DNA from: an uncultured Collinsella sp.
GTDB taxonomy: Bacteria > Actinomycetota > Coriobacteriia > Coriobacteriales > Coriobacteriaceae
NCBI GenBank assembly: GCA_905211615.1
Contig: CAJMBB010000117.1
Location: 1 to 6,065 of the forward strand
Reading direction: 5' to 3'
Length of the DNA stretch: 6,065 bases
The position numbers and the translations under genes were made by a program. A model generated the notes under the pieces. It made no database searches and was not told the DNA's origin. It saw only the letters and a list, made by a program, of their open reading frames with translations. Positions 3,834 through 6,065 of the stretch are shown here, in pieces. How positions within the stretch are numbered: position 1 is the first letter of the stretch; every line of letters starts with the position of its first letter.

Positions 3834-6065
3834 GTGGCAAACGAGTACAAGCAGACGATGAATCTGCCCAAGACCGGTTTTCCCATGCGTGCCGGTCTTT
3901 CCAAGTCCGAGCCCAAGCGACTCAAGGACTGGCAGGACAACAAGGTCTACGAGCAGGTTCTGAAGAAGAACGTGGGTCACAAGAAGTTCGTGCTGCACGA
4001 CGGCCCTCCGTACGCCAACGGCCCGATCCACATCGGTCACGCCATGAACAAGATCTCCAAGGACATGATCAACCGCTACTGGATGATGCAGGGCTATGAG
4101 GTTCCCTATGTCCCCGGTTGGGACTGCCATGGCCAGCCGATCGAGCATAAGGTCGAGGAGAAGCTCGGCACCGAGAAGTTCAACCAGACCTCCACGGCTA
4201 AGATCCGTGAGCTTTGCAATAAGTTCGCTGTCGAGAACATCGAGCTGCAGAAGGCCGGCTTCCGTCGCCTGGGCGTGCTCGGCGATTGGGACAACCCCTA
4301 TCTGACGCTCTATCACCAGCATGACGCCGCCGACATCGAGGTTTTCAAGGCCATGTTCGACAAGGGCATGATCTATCGCGGTCACAAGCCCGTCCACTGG
4401 TGCAAGCACTGCCATACCGCACTCGCTGAGGCCGAGATTGAGTACTCCGACGAGACGAGCCCGTCCATCTTCGTGCGCTTTGAGATGACCTCCAAGCCCG
4501 CCGGCCTCGAGAACTTCGACGGCCCGGTCGACTTTATCATCTGGACGACCACGCCGTGGACCATCCCTTCCGACCAGGCCGTTTCTCTCAAGCCCGGCGC
4601 CGCCTATGTCGCCGTTGAGCACGATGGCCGTGCCGAGGTCATGCTCGAGGACCTGGCTCCCAAGTGTTGCGAGGAGTTTGGCTGGGAGTACACCCCGGTC
4701 ATGGTCGACGGCAAGCCCTATGTGGTTCCCGCCGAGACCTTCCACCACATCCACTACAAGCAGCCGATCTTTGACGGCTGGGGCACAAAGCGCGCCGTGA
4801 ACCTCGTCGGCCACAGCTTCGGCGGCGCGACCACGCGCCTTTTCCTTGAGATCCTCACCAACGGCTGCCCGGAGGAGGTCGCCGCAGCCAGGGCCGCCGG
4901 TGTCGAGCCGAGCCCGTTTTTCCTCGGCGGCAAGGGCAGCTGGGTGCACTCGCTGACCGCCATCGCCGCGCCGCACAACGGCACGTCGTTCATTGAGTGC
5001 AACGCAGACTTTACAAAGGCCGCGTCCGAGCTTGCCACCTCCGCATCCAAGGCGCTGGGGCTGTCCAAATTCAAGGGCGTGTATGATTTCCAGCTCGACC
5101 AGTTCGGCATCCGCAAGGACGAGAACGAGACCTTCGCGCAGGCACTCGAGCGCGTGCTCAAATCCGATTTCCTGTCGCACAACGACAACGCCTTCCTCGA
5201 CCTCACGATCGACAAGTCGCTGGAGATCAACAAGGGCATCGCCATCCAGCCGAACGTCTACTATTTCTCCTACGCAGGCGACCAGACCTCGGCCGATCCG
5301 CGCACCGGAAACCACTATCCCACCGTGTCTGCCATCCCGTCGAACGGTATGTGTGCGCTGATGCTGTCGTTCTCGTACAACATGGGCAAATACTATGACA
5401 AGTACACCGCCGGCGGCATCTATATCGATCGCAGCTGGCTGCCGAACGACGGGCTCGTGAACACCGTCTCCGCCCTCTATCCGACCACGACGGACAAAAA
5501 CACCACCGAGTGCCGCAGGCAGGACGGCTCGCAGGGCTGGGTCAACTATGACGGCTATTCCGATATCGCCTTCCGTCCCGGCATCTGGTACGTCATGCCC
5601 GTCACGCGCGCCGACCATATGCAGTTTGTCGGCGGCATCGCCAACAAGAGCATCGTGCAGACGCACCTGTTCTATCTGAACCTGATGGACGATATCTACA
5701 GCACCTACCGCGCCGTGCAGCCGGGTGAAACACCCTTCCCGTTCACGGATGTACCCGAGAGCCGCTGGAGCTATCCGTACATCAAGGAGCTCTATGACGC
5801 GGGCGTCGTCTCCGGCATGACGGCGACGACCTTCGCCCCCGCCGAAAACATGACGCGCGCGCAGTTTGTGACCATGCTCGCCGGGCTGCAGGGTGCGGAC
5901 GTGTCCGCATACCGGACAGGGAAATTCACCGACGTGCCCGCAGATGCGTGGTATGCGCCCTATGTCAGCTGGGCAGCCGAAAACGGCGTCGTCCATGGCG
6001 TCTCTGACACCGCGTTTGCGCCCGATGCCGACATCTCGCGGCAGGATATGGCCGTCATGGTCTAT
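3834..6065 (+). CDS. ileS: Chimeric open frame: isoleucyl-tRNA synthetase N-terminal third joined in frame to a lipase with SLH repeats (3' end outside window)
   Basis: The frame starts at GTG 3834 and stays open for 744 codons to the window edge. Residues 1-315 are a standard class Ia isoleucyl-tRNA synthetase, which charges tRNA-Ile. The N-terminus has LPKTGFPMRAGL, then LHDGPPYANGPIHIGHAMNK with HIGH at residues 66-69, GWDCHGQPIE, HWCKHCHTALAEAEIEY, and WTTTPWTIPSDQA (237-249), the threonine-rich start of the editing domain. The family then expects the rest of the editing domain (GTGxVHTAP), KMSKS and the tRNA-binding C-terminus, about 600 more residues. None of these appear. From Trp316 (base 4779) the sequence is a lipase instead. 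The upstream T-box with an Ile specifier confirms that the 5' part is genuine ileS. As written, the protein could not aminoacylate tRNA. A join between two genes, most likely in assembly, is the simplest explanation. Confidence 0.9.
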   Translation, partial: MANEYKQTMNLPKTGFPMRAGLSKSEPKRLKDWQDNKVYEQVLKKNVGHKKFVLHDGPPYANGPIHIGHAMNKISKDMINRYWMMQGYEVPYVPGWDCHGQPIEHKVEEKLGTEKFNQTSTAKIRELCNKFAVENIELQKAGFRRLGVLGDWDNPYLTLYHQHDAADIEVFKAMFDKGMIYRGHKPVHWCKHCHTALAEAEIEYSDETSPSIFVRFEMTSKPAGLENFDGPVDFIIWTTTPWTIPSDQAVSLKPGAAYVAVEHDGRAEVMLEDLAPKCCEEFGWEYTPVMVDGKPYVVPAETFHHIHYKQPIFDGWGTKRAVNLVGHSFGGATTRLFLEILTNGCPEEVAAARAAGVEPSPFFLGGKGSWVHSLTAIAAPHNGTSFIECNADFTKAASELATSASKALGLSKFKGVYDFQLDQFGIRKDENETFAQALERVLKSDFLSHNDNAFLDLTIDKSLEINKGIAIQPNVYYFSYAGDQTSADPRTGNHYPTVSAIPSNGMCALMLSFSYNMGKYYDKYTAGGIYIDRSWLPNDGLVNTVSALYPTTTDKNTTECRRQDGSQGWVNYDGYSDIAFRPGIWYVMPVTRADHMQFVGGIANKSIVQTHLFYLNLMDDIYSTYRAVQPGETPFPFTDVPESRWSYPYIKELYDAGVVSGMTATTFAPAENMTRAQFVTMLAGLQGADVSAYRTGKFTDVPADAWYAPYVSWAAENGVVHGVSDTAFAPDADISRQDMAVMVY
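4779..6065 (+). other. Lipase catalytic segment plus two SLH repeats within the chimeric frame
   Basis: Residues 316-744 of the frame resemble secreted triacylglycerol lipases of the staphylococcal/Geobacillus type, which hydrolyse ester bonds of lipids outside the cell. NLVGHSFGGATTRLF carries the nucleophile elbow with Ser328. IAAPHNGTSF matches the conserved PHxGT segment. NDGLV provides the likely catalytic Asp539, and DHMQFVGG the likely catalytic His595. Two S-layer homology repeats follow, at about 637-685 (FTDVPESRWSYPYIKELYDA...) and 698-744 (FTDVPADAWYAPYVSWAAEN...), the second cut by the window edge. SLH repeats usually come in threes and bind cell-wall polymers, so the complete protein would be a wall-attached lipase. 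Its signal peptide and N-terminal part are absent, replaced by IleS sequence. GAA and AAA codons are commoner than in the IleS part, hinting at another source genome, perhaps an SLH-bearing Clostridia member (inference). Confidence 0.85.

Noticed and set aside
3714..5996. A 760-codon open frame on the minus strand
   Set aside because: It lies antisense to the IleS/lipase frame, has low-complexity Gly/Val/Arg-rich sequence and no recognisable domain. It arises because the GC-rich plus-strand codons avoid the complements of stop codons in that frame.
3834..6065. A natural multidomain fusion of an aminoacyl-tRNA synthetase and a lipase
   Set aside because: The IleS part ends in the middle of its editing domain and the lipase begins just before its nucleophile, so neither is joined at a domain boundary. 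This is what a random join gives, not evolved fusion.

Overview
The window looks like a contig from a high-GC Gram-positive gut bacterium, most likely a Coriobacteriia member such as Collinsella or a relative. This is inferred from the style of the FtsH and IleS proteins, from strong G/C-ending codon use, and from a T-box leader in front of ileS. It probably comes from a metagenome assembly, because at least one join, and possibly a second defect, look artificial. There is no CRISPR array, no tRNA or rRNA gene, and no recognisable transposase.

Layout from left to right. Bases 1-982 hold the 3' part of ftsH (membrane AAA+ zinc protease), split into two frames by an apparent 8-base loss at about 607. 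A strong intrinsic terminator (1004-1040) follows, and only 18 bases later starts a DUF523/TudS-like gene (1059-1535). Bases 1536-2214 form a sharply AT-rich island with one minus-strand gene for a small DUF3784-type membrane protein (1695-2030) and its own terminator (1613-1645). The island is bounded on the left by a 12-bp inverted repeat and on the right by a 14-bp inverted repeat resembling a dispersed REP-type element. High GC then resumes with a minus-strand gene for an iron-containing alcohol dehydrogenase/glycerol dehydrogenase-like enzyme (2259-3347). Diverging from it is a complete T-box leader (3481-3790) with an AUC (Ile) specifier, a canonical antiterminator/terminator pair, and then ileS starting at GTG 3834.

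The most striking feature is the last reading frame. It begins as a textbook IleS (HIGH motif, start of the editing domain) but at about base 4779, inside the editing domain, it changes without a stop into the catalytic part of a secreted triacylglycerol lipase (Ser-Asp-His triad visible) followed by two S-layer homology (SLH) repeats that run off the window. This 744-codon open frame is best read as a chimeric join of two unrelated genes, probably from two genomes. If it proved real, it would put a surface lipase under tRNA-Ile control.

The genes do not form one pathway. ftsH, DUF523, the dehydrogenase and T-box/ileS look like ordinary chromosomal genes; the DUF3784 island and the lipase/SLH segment look foreign to that background.
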